From contig JARYHS010008074.1 of the NCBI GenBank assembly GCA_031002005.1, positions 347,472,932 through 347,536,931 of the forward strand: a stretch of DNA of 64,000 bases. The letters are read 5' to 3'. This document shows positions 47,991 through 60,926 of this stretch, one piece after another (the stretch's first letter is position 1; the number at the start of each line of letters is the position of its first letter). The DNA is from Vandiemenella viatica. Lineage: Eukaryota > Arthropoda > Insecta > Orthoptera > Morabidae. The translations under genes and the position numbers were made by a program. The notes under the pieces were generated by a model, which saw only the letters and a list, made by a program, of their open reading frames with translations, ran no database searches and was not told the origin of the DNA.

Positions 47991-50395
47991 AGAAAGAGGA
48001 CATCCTTTTACAAATTCAAAATACATCATACATGGAACATCAAAATTTAGAATAATCACTTGCATACATTGATTCAAAATTAAATCATCATCTCTGTTAA
48101 TTTGCATTAAAATTCAGATGCTTACTTCACTTCCAAAAATTTATCACAAACACAATCAGATAGAAACAGGTTTAAAAGGAAAATAAAAATTTTCTAGACT
48201 TATCACATCATTATAAACAAGAATAGTTACATGTACAACTCAAATTATAACACAGAAAAAAAAGAAAAATACATATTAATGCAGAACTGAATTTAAAAAG
48301 ACTGCTGCTACAGCATGAGAATTTTTAAGTATCATGTCATTTCACCAACAAATTCATCATATACATGTGCATCCATTCTCATAAACTATCATTCGAGCAT
48401 TTTTATGTTCCCTAAGGTAACCTCGTAAGAGGACTCGACATTCCTAGGTTCAGTTGTGAACATATGTTAACTGACCTGATAATCCAACTTAAAAACAATC
48501 CATATTCATTCAACATGCAGTTTTAGACAAATCGTTATTATGTTTGACATTATTACCAAGAAAAACCAAGAAAATGAACAAGTGAACTATTTTCTCACCA
48601 AAGGAAGAAGATTTTTTTTGACTTCAGATTGTTTTAGTATTTCCCCATAAAAACTCAAAGAAACTTTGGATACAATATTTTTAAACTAACAAACTTGATA
48701 GATCAATTAAAACATAAAAAAAATTTCACTTGTGGCTTCATAACAATTTTAAACTCCTTTTTACAAAATCTTATACATGTGGCTTGTTATCTGATGAAAA
48801 TACTTATTTCAATAGTGACTATGATATACTTTCACCTATTACTGTTTACTTCATTTTATCAACATAATCATAATTATTTTATTAGTGGCTGAAAACTTCC
48901 CAAATACTGCATATCATCTCATTTCACAACACATTATCACGTCATTGTAGCTTCTCATAATCCAACATAACTTCCATAAAAAAATACTTCTGATGCATCT
49001 TTATACTTCATAAAACAATAAATCTCAAATACTTCATTTCCGTACTCCATAAATCACAATACTTGATCTTTATAAAACGTTGCAACATAACTTACACATA
49101 TAACCATAAAACAACTAAAAATCACATAATTCTCACAATTCTTCTTCAAAATACCTCATTATCACATTTCTCATAACAACACATAAATGAACCAAACAAT
49201 AGACTCAAAGCAACATTTCACACTCAGATCCCTGGAGATAAGGCTTCATTTGCTGCTGGATCCTATTGTATTAATTCTCACTCCCTCTAACAACATTCAT
49301 ACAAGCCAAATTTTGATATGAAAGTTTTCTGTGAAGATAGATTATCGACAATTACGACTTCTGAATCTGCATAACGAGTGAACTTTGAGTAGCTAATTCA
49401 AATTCCATTCTAGATCCGTATTTGGCCGTATAAATTACTATAGTTGGGTCCACATGATGGTCCTCAGAACTTAGTAATATTGCCTCAAACCCACTAACAC
49501 AGTTACTGACATTAACTCCAAAACACTCAACTGTTACAAAAAAAAAAAGAATACTCCCACTTTGCCACTTTAAAGATGTTAATTTCACAAACACCACTAA
49601 TTTTCAAATTACGCCACTTCATATAAAGAAGATACTGTTATCACATGACAGAACAGATTTTGTGCAGTGAAATGTCTTTAACCTATTTGTTAGGTTGTAT
49701 TTCGACAAAAACACATGATTGAAAAACTGTCTACCCTTTAACAGATCTTTTATATTGAATGAAATCAATTGCCACAGATTTTAAAACATTTTCCAGAATA
49801 CCAAAACACTGCCACATTTTAACCAAACTGCATATTTCTCTTATAACTTAATACAAATCTCTCAACAGAAAATCATAGTTTACATAGTATAAAAATTTTT
49901 TTTAAGGATGCCCCCATATGCTGACAAAATAGAAAAATTGAATGCTTACTTTATTTTCTGGATTTCTGCCATATGGTTGATACGTTTTGTCTGCTTTGCA
50001 CCGCCAAAACTTGAAAGCGCCAAGCTTTCCATCCCATCATGCATCACGGTTTTCCCTGATTGGCTGCTCAGCTGCTGTATACGTGTCGTCTGCTTGTGCG
50101 TTTGCAACTGAAGAGCGCCCTCTTATGGCGAAACTTGGTACTTTTCTCCACATTTACTCAAAACATACGAAATTTCACATTAATAAAATATTATTTAACA
50201 ATTTTCCAACTTAATAGTAAAAGATAAGAGCATGTGACATGTCTGTAAGCCTCGAATTGTCTCAGAAAAAAATAATAAAGATCATACATACTTTCTAACA
50301 GTCGCAAAAATTTTACCGAATATTTTAACATGCACGTTAGCGAAATATTACGAAAAAATGACACTTCTAAAGAACCGTTTTCTTCTGGCACCAGT

Positions 50396-51140
50396 TGTGA
50401 CTTGAGTTGAAATTACGAAGGGTTTAAAATGACGACTGTAAATGGTTAGGGGCGATCGATACTGATAATTTAAGACATACTTTAATTATAAAAACCTAAT
50501 CATACATTATCCGCAAAACTGCCTAACATTATGCTGGAAGGGAAATGACACGCAAGCATTGATACAATTGTTAACAACTTACTAAATGAATTAATAGCTT
50601 CTTCATACGAGTATAATGGAAAGATGTCTTTACTGATTAAATGCAACTAACTGAATAATTAACGATCCTGATTATAACCCGACATTACAAAATAAGGATA
50701 TCACGAGGCTACAACATTATTACGACCAACGGCAAACAACTCATTTAAGTTACACTGACTGAATAATTTATCAAACTACTTTAACTAACCAAATACTAAC
50801 TAACGTGAGACAAGACTATGGGCAAGCATAGCTTGCCCAGTGCCGAAAGGCACACAGACAAGACACAAGTCGTACCTCTTACATGGCTGCTGGCGGAATC
50901 GTCAATACCACTGAATAGAATAGAACGAGATCACGCCACGATCGCGTATTTATGCGTGAGCTATCACGTGCACTGTACATGCATACGCACCACGCTGTGC
51001 TGCAGACCTTGGACTGCCAACTTGCAAGTCTGCACTTTTACGCACGTACGCATCTTCTCGCTCGAAGCAGCTTACAATATTCACAGATTAAAACATCGAA
51101 ACTATCAATTAAAACCCTAATTCACAGACTGCCCGTCACA
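50396..51140 (-). repeat. 5' LTR (745 bp)
   Basis: It begins TGTGACTTGAG and ends ACTGCCCGTCACA on the plus strand. It is colinear with 44340-45047. In place of the extra segment of the partner LTR it has about 30 unrelated bases (about 50404-50432). Confidence 0.85.
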
Positions 51141-51144
51141 CTTG

Positions 51145-51432
51145 CATTAATAATTTCCAAAGTGATAGATTACAGAAATAATTGACAAGAAACTGTCTCA
51201 GTACAGAGCATTATGGGTTAAACCAATGGTTTCCAACACGGACGGTACCACTTATTGGTGGGCGTTGGAGAGATCATAGGGGACGTTTCTGGTCCAAGGT
51301 AAATTTAGGGGTATCGTGATCCAACTACCCCCCCCCCTCTTTAAAATATTATATCCGGCTTTAAGAGCTGTATCAAAACAGTTTTAACTGTATTCCCATT
51401 ATCATATGCAGTCAAAAGAGGATTTAACGTAA
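51145..51432. other. Copy B flank right of the LTR element
   Basis: Matches A 6752-7150 except for the missing 110 bp. No gene. Confidence 0.8.
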
Positions 51433-51817
51433 TCAGCAACTAAGAAAATTGATTGTCAGTAGTGGAATGCGGCGATTTAAGATTGTTGATGATTGGAAAT
51501 GGAAGGAAAATAACTAAAATTAAGTTAGGAAGAGCTGATATCAGTCAAGTAAGATCGTTCCAATATCTTGGGATTATGATCACCGAAGATTTGAGGTGCC
51601 ATCAAGAGATAAAATCTCGCTTTGCCGTAGCGAAGGAAGCATTTAATAGGAAAAGGAGGATACTAACTGGAAAAATAGACAAAACACTTAGGAAAAGACT
51701 CGGTAAATGTTTTGTATGGAGTGTGGCTCTTTATGGGTCGGAGACATGGACCCTGAGAAGCGGTTAGAAGCATTTGAGATGTGGATGTGGAGGAGGAGAT
51801 AAGCTGGGTGGATAAAA
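51433..51817 (+). mobile_element. LINE 3' fragment, copy B (cut by gap)
   Basis: Same frame as A 7171-7485, here 51453-51767, with two residue changes. It runs into the N gap at 51818, so the 3' end and tail are not seen. Confidence 0.8.
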
Positions 51818-52817
51818 NNNNNNNNNNNNNNNNNNNNNNNNNNNNNNNNNNNNNNNNNNNNNNNNNNNNNNNNNNNNNNNNNNNNNNNNNNNNNNNNNNN
51901 NNNNNNNNNNNNNNNNNNNNNNNNNNNNNNNNNNNNNNNNNNNNNNNNNNNNNNNNNNNNNNNNNNNNNNNNNNNNNNNNNNNNNNNNNNNNNNNNNNNN
52001 NNNNNNNNNNNNNNNNNNNNNNNNNNNNNNNNNNNNNNNNNNNNNNNNNNNNNNNNNNNNNNNNNNNNNNNNNNNNNNNNNNNNNNNNNNNNNNNNNNNN
52101 NNNNNNNNNNNNNNNNNNNNNNNNNNNNNNNNNNNNNNNNNNNNNNNNNNNNNNNNNNNNNNNNNNNNNNNNNNNNNNNNNNNNNNNNNNNNNNNNNNNN
52201 NNNNNNNNNNNNNNNNNNNNNNNNNNNNNNNNNNNNNNNNNNNNNNNNNNNNNNNNNNNNNNNNNNNNNNNNNNNNNNNNNNNNNNNNNNNNNNNNNNNN
52301 NNNNNNNNNNNNNNNNNNNNNNNNNNNNNNNNNNNNNNNNNNNNNNNNNNNNNNNNNNNNNNNNNNNNNNNNNNNNNNNNNNNNNNNNNNNNNNNNNNNN
52401 NNNNNNNNNNNNNNNNNNNNNNNNNNNNNNNNNNNNNNNNNNNNNNNNNNNNNNNNNNNNNNNNNNNNNNNNNNNNNNNNNNNNNNNNNNNNNNNNNNNN
52501 NNNNNNNNNNNNNNNNNNNNNNNNNNNNNNNNNNNNNNNNNNNNNNNNNNNNNNNNNNNNNNNNNNNNNNNNNNNNNNNNNNNNNNNNNNNNNNNNNNNN
52601 NNNNNNNNNNNNNNNNNNNNNNNNNNNNNNNNNNNNNNNNNNNNNNNNNNNNNNNNNNNNNNNNNNNNNNNNNNNNNNNNNNNNNNNNNNNNNNNNNNNN
52701 NNNNNNNNNNNNNNNNNNNNNNNNNNNNNNNNNNNNNNNNNNNNNNNNNNNNNNNNNNNNNNNNNNNNNNNNNNNNNNNNNNNNNNNNNNNNNNNNNNNN
52801 NNNNNNNNNNNNNNNNN
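51818..52817. other. Assembly gap, exactly 1000 N, inside copy B
   Basis: Exactly 1000 N. The left flank matches A up to 7538 and the right flank matches A from 16461, so the expected missing content is A 7539-16460 (8.9 kb). That stretch has a SINE, the large inverted repeat, the candidate microexon and the 3' end of the CR1 LINE. Confidence 0.97.
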
Positions 52818-55360
52818 TACTTGCGCTATTTTCCAGTCTTCTAGGGATTTACTGAATATATCAGACAGAAATGGCCCGATTTCCGCCGCATACTCTGAAA
52901 ATACTCTTACTGGAACACCATCCGGGCCAGGTGCTTTTCCCCACTTTAGGAGCTCTAATTGCTTTATGATAACTGCAGTATCTATCTATTCGTAATGATT
53001 CCATCTCCAACTCGACACGACGTGGGAAAACGGGAATGCTATTCTTATTTTCGTCAGTAATATGAATTTTTGAATACAGTATTTAGTACATTAGCTTTAT
53101 CGCGGCTTTCATTATCCTCGGACCCTTCACGAACTAGTGCTGGAATATTGCTGTTGGTACAACTGACTTGTCGAACATACGACCAAAATTTCTTTGGGTT
53201 TTCTGCGAGACTCTTAGAGAGAGTGTTTGAATGAAAATCGTTGAAGGCCTCACGCATCACATTCTTCACACGTCCTCTTAACTCAGTCAAGGTTTCTAAA
53301 TCACTGCGAGACCTCTTCCTTCTGTAGCGTGCGTGTATCCTTCTTTGTTTTTTGAGTAATCTTTTGACTTCGCATGTGTACCACGGTGGATCATTCTCCC
53401 CATTTATTTTCCGCTTTGGTATATGTACTTCCATACCTTCCCTGACTACATGTATAAATCGATGCCACATCTCTTCAACGGTGTCCTTTGTTAACTTAAA
53501 GTTATGGTAATTATTCCTCAGGTAGGTTCTAAAACACTCCTTTGAGGCCTTACTGAATCTGTATACAATCCGTCCATTTCCCCTTTTTCGCTTGGTCATT
53601 AATTTGATAATCGCAATTACCGCTTTGTGATCGCTTATTCCTGTGGTCGTTGAAATGTCGGTGAAAATTCTGGCCTGTTAGTAACTAGCAAATCTAAAAT
53701 GTTTTCGCTACTGTTATGACACCGCGTAGGTTCATTAACTAGCTGCTCGAGATGATTATAGGAGAATAAATCGAGAATTACTTCAGAAGCTGCCTTATCC
53801 CTGCTACCAGTAATGTGAACATAATTTCGCCAGTCGATATAAGGCAGATTGAAGTCGCCTCCCAGAATCATAGCATGATCCTGAAAACGGGCTAGCTATA
53901 CTGTTTACATTACTTCTTAATTCCTCGGCGATAGCTATGTCAGAATCGGGTGGACGGTAGAAGGCGTCTATGACGAGTTTTGACCCAGCAACATTGAGTT
54001 TAATCAATATGATTTCATAGATAGTATCGACGTCTATTTCATTACATGGGAGAAATTTACTCACAGCTACAATACCCCACCTCCATGAGAATGTAATCTG
54101 TCTTTACGAAAAACGTTCATGCTGTCTTTAAAAGTTTCGGTGGAACTTATTTCCGGTTTTAGCCAACTTTCTGTACCGAAAATGATATCCGCTTCTGTGC
54201 TACAAATAACGCTTTCAAGTTCTGGTTGTTTGTTACAAACGCTTCTACAGTTAATTACGAGTACATTTAACTATTGTGACTCTTTTACGTTCCTCCTACA
54301 TTCCGGTGTTGCATCTGATTGGGTTGCCCGTAACTGATTCACGTGTGTAGTGCACACCTGACCTATTCAAGGGAACCCTACATGACTCTACCCTGTGGCG
54401 GAGATCGAGAAATCTGCAGCCAATATCATCACAGAAACGTCGTAGTCTCTGGTTCAGCCCCTCAATACGGCTCTGAACCAGAAGCCCACAATCAACTCTG
54501 TCTACGATGCTACAGATGGTTAGCTTCTGCCAGATATCTTGCGGCCACTGGCCACAGAGTTCACCCTTTCAGCCAGCCGCGGGAAGGAAGAGAGGATAAC
54601 CTCCGACCCAAGGTGACAAGCATCGTTGGTGCCGACGTGAGCCACAATCTGCAATTGGCTACACCCCGTCCGTTCTATGGCATCCTGGGATGGCCTGCTC
54701 CACATCTCGGATCAGACCACCCGGAATACACACCGAATGGACATTGGATTTCTTCCCCGAGTAATCCGCCATTTCCCTAAGGGGCTCTATAAACCACCTA
54801 ACATTAGAGCTCCCAACTACCAGAATACCCTTATGCGATCGCCCAGACTTAGCGGGCTGGGGGGCCGTCAGCTCGCAGGATGACAATTGTGGGACTGAAT
54901 CAGCCTCCGACAATACGTCATACCGGTTGGACAGACGAACAAGTTCACCGTCTTGGCCTTTAAGACTGTTCGACTGCCCCCGTGTGCGGCTTCGAAGTCT
55001 GGTAGCCATATGCCAGTCACCGTCAGGTGACCTAGGCACAGCCTCCAGCTTTTCAGCCTGGGATGCAGGTACAATGCTCGACATAGGTGAATCAGTGAGC
55101 GGCGTGGCTGCCTCGAGTTCCCCAATATCGCATCTGCTGCAACCTTCTACGGCAACTTCCAGCTGTGTAACTTTCACTAACACAGCAGCAAGCTGAGCGC
55201 GCAGATCAGCCACCTCAGCTCGCGTCTGCACACAGCAATCACAGTCCCTAGACATACTGCTTTTTAAAATCGAAAAAAAGAAAAATTAACAGAAACTCGA
55301 ACTAATCTGTACTTTGGATAAACTGCAAAAACTCAGAGAGAACACTAATCAAATCTACAC
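52818..55360 (-). mobile_element. CR1-type LINE (copy B), 3' part lost in gap
   Basis: It matches A 16461-18990. Open pieces are 53054-53599 (linker), 53635-53871 and 53804-54064 (endonuclease, split by a frameshift), and 54520-54705 and 54659-55255 (ORF1, split). Several single-base indels relative to A break frames that are open in A (near 53061, 53889, 54073, 54530 and 54684). That fits either neutral decay or uneven consensus quality in this contig. Confidence 0.85.
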
Positions 55361-56217
55361 CCCACTAGAGATAACCTGTACTTCTTACAAATAGAGAAGT
55401 TATCCCAGTCTATGACAGTTAGTTGTGGATGACTGTTATTATTTCTCTTATGGTAGGGCTTCCTGTTATTATGAGATTGGTTGATGGTTTCCGAGAACTG
55501 AATAAAGCGTGGCACACTTGAGAATGTGTACCAAGTAGACAACCTCATTTCGTGCACAACGTTTCATAGTAGTTTCTATTGGTCAGCTTCTTTAGAGACG
55601 CAATTTTACATAGGCTTGCTGATGGCGTTAATGATAGTATGATTTATAAATAATGAAAAAATCAAAGATCTAATTCATCTGCAGGTTGGAAAAATAGAAG
55701 CTTTGAATTTTTCCTCAGGTTTACAGATGGAGATGGAAATGTGATAAGAAATAGGAAAACTAACATGAAACAAATGAGTTTTCTTTGACACAAATGAGCA
55801 GAATGATTAGAAATTCATGTCACATGCGCTATCTACTTTTTTTGGTTTCAAACTGGTGTGGGCTTTAGAAGTTTCTCACTTCATTCGTGTTGAACTAACT
55901 ATACAGCATTCTTGAGACAACATCAGAAATGAAATAGAAATATTTAATAGACTTTTTATTACAAATGAACGACGATTGCAGTTCCAAAATTCATTTTGGG
56001 TTAAGACCGTGTGCTATTAACCACAGGAGTGTAAACAGAAAAGTAGAAAGGGGGTAATAGTTGTAACATATGAACTCACCGACAAGTCCCGCTTTACTTC
56101 CTTTGAAGTTTTTTTTATGGAAACCTCATTTAAGGTCGGGCCACACTTTTTTTTTAGCCTTCCTTTAGGTTCATCAGATGTTCATAAAATGCAGGTAGAG
56201 TCCTTGCATGTTCGTAT

Positions 56218-56612
56218 TAATAAATCAAAGCTTTGCAAGAGATGAAGGTCGATTTTAAGGCAAGTAAAAATTGCATTCGAGACCCGGATTTCGAACCGGG
56301 GACCTTCTATACCCGAATCACACGCCGCAAGCATCTGAATCTAGAAGTACTAAAAATGTGTATCCAGTAGTATAAAAGTATTTTTGTGTTTTGGGATAGC
56401 AAAAATAAATTATTTAGAAATAAAGTACGTTTATTTTATTACATTTGAATATTTTTTTTCATTACTTCCAGATTTGTCTCTTGATTCAGATAGTTACGGC
56501 GTACGATTGGGTTATTGAAAGTACGTGATTCAAATCCCTTTCCCAGCTGTAATTTTTACAGGTCTTAAATTGACAAAGCTTTGATTTGTTAATGCTAAGA
56601 TGCTACGACGCT
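56218..56612. repeat. Inverted repeat with tRNA-like arms (copy B)
   Basis: The counterpart of 19841-20240, with minor indels in the loop and in T runs. Confidence 0.6.
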
Positions 56613-57652
56613 CCGTGTTCGAATTTCACGTTAATCTGTAGGTCTCCATTTCAAATTTGGTGACAACGATAGAAGTGTACTGCTCGGCTGATAAGAAACT
56701 CCGTGATTAGAGCTTTAAGATCACATGAAATTATTATTATTTTACAGAATCTTTGCGCTCTCTATTTAAATTAGAATGTATAATAATCTTATTATTTTTT
56801 GTCAAAAACTTTTTGAATGAATCGAAAGGAACCCTAACCAAAACAAACACGTTAAATGTGAAGTGAGTGAATGCGGTGAGATACTATTTTTGTGCATAAG
56901 AGATTAAACAGTGAGGTGATAATAGGAGTCGGGCTGAAAAACATTTTAACGTACTTTATTACTTTCGTAGATTATAAAGTACGCTTACACAAAATGAAGT
57001 ATAGTACTCTATAATAAAGTATGGGTGGCATCCCTATCTGCGATTCTCAGATCATTTTTAATTTAATTTTTTAACATTAATTCCGTGAAACAAGCAAGTG
57101 TAAACGATAAATCAAACTGAAGAGCGAATAGGAACACGGCCGAGCTACGGACCAGTGTGGACGCGAGGGGGGCGAGCCGTCGCTTGGCCGAGTGTCGGTG
57201 CGGGCTCTGTACGGTCTAATGTCGTCCGACCTTTATGGGTGCAAATTTGGTTTTCCAAAGTCACATGTATCCTTTTCTTAATAACGTAAAATACATGCTA
57301 ATTATCGCTCATGGTTAAGTTTAATATTCCCGGAAATTATTTTTCTGAAGTTACCATGAAGAATGTACGGATCGCCGCCTAATTTTCTCAGTGACTGAAA
57401 CCCCTTCTTAATCTGGGTGAACGGCCGAGCACCCGCCAAGTCGAGTCAATGGCGGCACTGCTTACCTACTCTTATCTCGAAGCGACTGGAACCATTTTTG
57501 TAGCTCAATTTCTTTGCTCATGTTGATGCTACGTGTATCAAATTTCGATTATACATGGATATCAGCAATCTTAGCAAACGCACTAAATCCTATTTCGTTA
57601 CTGTTCCTAGTTCGGATGTTATTCATAGGCAAATTTCACTGATTTTATCAGT

Positions 57653-57800
57653 CATTCACTGACTGATAGAAATCTGAAATTTGGTACACAGATAAAATTG
57701 TCCCAATATTATTAGAAAAGTCTCACTCACTGATTGATAGATGTCTGAAATTTGGTACACAGATGAAATTTTACCCCAATATTATAAGAAAAGTCTGACT
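57653..57800 (+). repeat. Two tandem 73-bp units (copy B)
   Basis: The counterpart of 21279-21426, nearly identical. Confidence 0.8.
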
Positions 57801-58273
57801 CTCATAAAATTGCATATATCTACCCCTAACGTGAAATAGCTTTCTACCTGATTACATTTTACCTCAGATTTACTGTATAGACGGAGATAACCAATTTTAC
57901 TTCCTTCGTGTCCTTACTTTGGAAGTTACTGCAATTAAAAAAAAAAATCTACCACGACACCCCGACATCAAAACAACGCAGTATTTCCAGTAGTTCTACA
58001 AACAGTGTGGTATACTTTTATGTTTTCATCAATAAATCACAAGAAAAATTTAATTTTTGTGTTTTTACACGCATTTGTTGAATTAAAATCCCAAACATGA
58101 AAAAAATCTAGCACATATTAGCATATTAATTGATTTGCTTTGCATAAAGATTTATTTAACGCATAGATATCAGCAAGTTTAACTAACATCTTAAATTTTA
58201 TTTTGTTGCTATGGTTAGTTTGGAAGTTACCCGTTATTTACTTATGGTGGTAGTTAAATCAGCGGCAATCGGC

Positions 58274-58999
58274 GTCGCTTGAGAATTGCGCACACGTCTG
58301 TGCGATGACTAAGAATAAGCGATCAGCTTACAAAAAGAAAGGAGATCCCTCAAAAACAATTCGTGTAAAAATAGACTAAGCCTCATGCTTCTGTACTGAC
58401 AAAATGTTATGAGATCTTGTTCTGAGCCAAGTCTATACTTTGTAGTGTGTATTCACTTTCTGAAACAGAATAGTTTCTTTCGATGTTATAGGTCATTTAT
58501 TTAGAATTATAAAAATAAAATTTTGATAACTTGGCCATTACGCAAGTCATAATTTTTTCTGGAATAGAAGAGATTTTACATATTATTTATTTTAATACTT
58601 GTCAAACCCGAAAGATGTTCGAGGAAAGTCTTGGCTTTTATGTATTTGTAATTTCTGATAAAGCAACACAATTAAGGTATTTATATTGCTTTCCGGAAAC
58701 ACGGCAGAATAATGGCCAAGTCACCAGATTTTTTTTATATTCCAAATAAACGATCTTTAACACCGAGGGAAATCATTCAGTTTGAGAAAGTAAAGCGAAA
58801 ACACACTGCAAAGTATAGACGTGGCTCAGAACAACATCTCACAAATTTTTGTCAATAAAGAAGCACGCGACTTGGCCTATTTTTACAAGAATTGATTTTG
58901 AGGGATCGTTTACATTTTAAAATAAAAAAGCCAGAAAGGAGATTACTAAGCCGACATTTACTTAACCTTCCCGTTAGTGTAATTTTTTATTGCATATTG
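58274..58999. repeat. Foldback inverted repeat of about 720 bp (copy B)
   Basis: The counterpart of 21900-22625, with the same arms and a two-base difference in the T run near 58730. Confidence 0.7.
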
Positions 59000-60116
59000 C
59001 TATGACCAAACTGACTGCAGTAGGCGCGCCCATCCGCGGTAGCTGCTAGTTTAACACGCGCTTCACCTCTAATCACATTAACTGCAATGAATATTCATGG
59101 CACAAAAACAGATTTCATCGTACTTTGGTTGGACTATTAAGTGGGTCGGTAAATGTTCATCCGCTGTAGCGCTAATGAATAGAAATCCGAGTGGGGACAG
59201 GGAACGTTTATGAAATATTTTGTGGCTTTTTGTACGGTCTTTGTAACAGTTTCCGGCGATGGGTCTTTACTTTCCTATCATCTAATATAAAAGTAACCTA
59301 ATTAGACCGTATTTTAGGGAACTCTCACATTTCTTCGCTTCATAGCAGCAACAACTATGGATGTATATTCTGGTAATCAAACTTTTAAAACAATAATCGA
59401 TTTTATTATGTAAAAAATTATTATTATGTATTATTTTAGTATGTAATAAACGTCTCGATCATTAAAAATTGGATATGGAATTAGGGATGCATTCCAAATA
59501 TTTATGGATTCGCCATAATGATAACATGTGAGTGTCATCTCTGTTTAAAAGGGCTGTCATTATCAGAAATCAAAGTTGCTAACTTGAGCTCACTCGCAGC
59601 AGACCTACCACTTTCAGGGCCATCTCGCCATCATATAAGATAAGGTTTCAGCAGTATTTAATACTGCTAGAGTCCTTGACACACAGCATAACATTTCCGG
59701 GACTATACAGCTGAAGATTATGTAGTAACAATTATTTCACAGGATTACAGAAATTTTTGTATATCGCAACATAAGTAGAAAATAAAAAAAAATATGACGT
59801 TAGTTCATTCGTTAGTGAAAATCTAATATTAAATAAACTCTTCATCTTTTAAACTTCTCGACGTAAGTGTGTTTATGTTTTTTTAACCTAATGCAGATAT
59901 TTTTAGTGTTTACAGCATTGTTCTTGCTCAGAGTGTATAATTGTTTCTCCTTTTGTTTTCTTTTCCCTAAAGTCATAATCCATATTACAAGAGACACTGA
60001 CCTGCATTTCTTGGTACGTTCCTCTCCGTCTGTAGTGTAAATAAAATCTGGGTTTGAGGAGAGAAACCCTGTTCCCTTCACATCTATTTGCAGAGCATAA
60101 AGCCTCGGTGTGTGAA

Positions 60117-60119
<3 letters not shown>

Positions 60120-60180
<61 letters not shown>
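60120..60180 (+). repeat. CA microsatellite, about 30 units (copy B)
   Basis: A pure AC run of 61 nt. It creates Thr/His- and Val/Cys-rich chance frames on both strands that should not be taken as proteins. Confidence 0.95.
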
Positions 60181-60181
<1 letters not shown>

Positions 60182-60926
60182 CAAACAGAATACTTCCCTT
60201 CTACTTTATTTTCACAATATCAATATATATCTCCACAAATTCATGTACATCGTTCTTCGCCGAAATTTGGCCCTAAAACTTTATAATGTTCTCAATATAA
60301 TTTTCACGGCTTACGAGGCTTTCTTCGTGTTCGCCATCTCACTTCTCTTTTGCTCATGACTGACTGCCACTCTCTTTACATCACTCTGATCCACTCTAAA
60401 GATACTTTCATTACTCTCTGGCACACGCGCCCAGCGTAACAACTTAAACCCAATACCTTATCTATGATATATATATATATATACATTTTAACTCAACAGA
60501 CGGAAGAAAAATGAACAATTGAACACAGAATGCATTATAAATAAAGACATTAAATAAAGATAGCTAAGTGTCAAGGAAACTGTTTTTCCTTACATGTGCC
60601 AGATTGTTGGTAAATATTTTGCTCTGCGTGTTTACAAAGACGTTTGAAAATTGGATTTGTATCGCTGCATTCACCATGAGGTAGTTGCGCAGTGAATTTG
60701 AATGTGTTCTGAGAAGGCACGGAAATAATTCTGAGACAGCCGAACTAAGTGTTGCGATTTATTCGACTGTTTTTAGTGTAGAAGCACTTGCAGAAAGTCA
60801 CCACGTGCGAAATTCTGCCTGCAAGTCGATAGCTGACTGTAAGAAAGATAAATTCTACTGACGTTGGTAGTGCTTTTTCTGACGTGTATGAAGATTAAAT
60901 TAACGACTTTATGTGCATTAAACACT

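Larger units (their letters stand above)
45048..50395 (-). other. Interior of LTR element, non-coding
   Basis: A-rich on the plus strand, about 5.3 kb, without retroviral-type protein motifs in any frame. Local features are a 16-bp tandem repeat (47761-47833), a G tract (47971-47990), and two patches of more balanced composition at 46480-46690 and 49960-50110 that might be other small insertions. Confidence 0.75.
44017..51140 (-). mobile_element. LTR retrotransposon without gag/pol, copy B only
   Basis: The insertion is 7124 bp, bounded by TGTGAC...GTCACA and flanked by CTTG. Its two ends share a long direct repeat. On the minus strand the first LTR ends ...GTCACA. Two bases later comes TGGTGCCAGAAGAAAA (50379-50394), a primer-binding-site-like word. 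AAAAGGCGGGGATA (about 45048-45061), a polypurine tract, precedes the other LTR. Both signals fix the orientation as minus. The 5.3-kb interior has no frame above about 80 codons and no gag, protease, RT or integrase motif. It is therefore a large non-autonomous derivative that would need proteins from a relative. LTR similarity is high and the empty site is intact in A, so the insertion is young. Confidence 0.92.
37385..60926. repeat. Copy B of the long duplication (interrupted by a gap)
   Basis: This is colinear and in the same orientation with 1-25818. B-specific sequence is the LTR element at 44017-51140 and a much longer CA repeat at 60120-60180. Positions 51818-52817 are N, and the flanks of that gap match A 7538 and 16461, so about 8.9 kb is missing. 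The homology stops at 60926 only because A hits its gap. The sequence left of 37385 cannot be compared inside this window because A starts at base 1. Confidence 0.95.

Noticed and set aside
51781..52995. A 404-codon frame across the second gap
   Set aside because: Made of N's joined to antisense sequence of the CR1 LINE.
59903..60276. Cys/Val- and Thr/His-repeat proteins
   Set aside because: They are translations of the CA microsatellite, and copy A has a much shorter repeat there.
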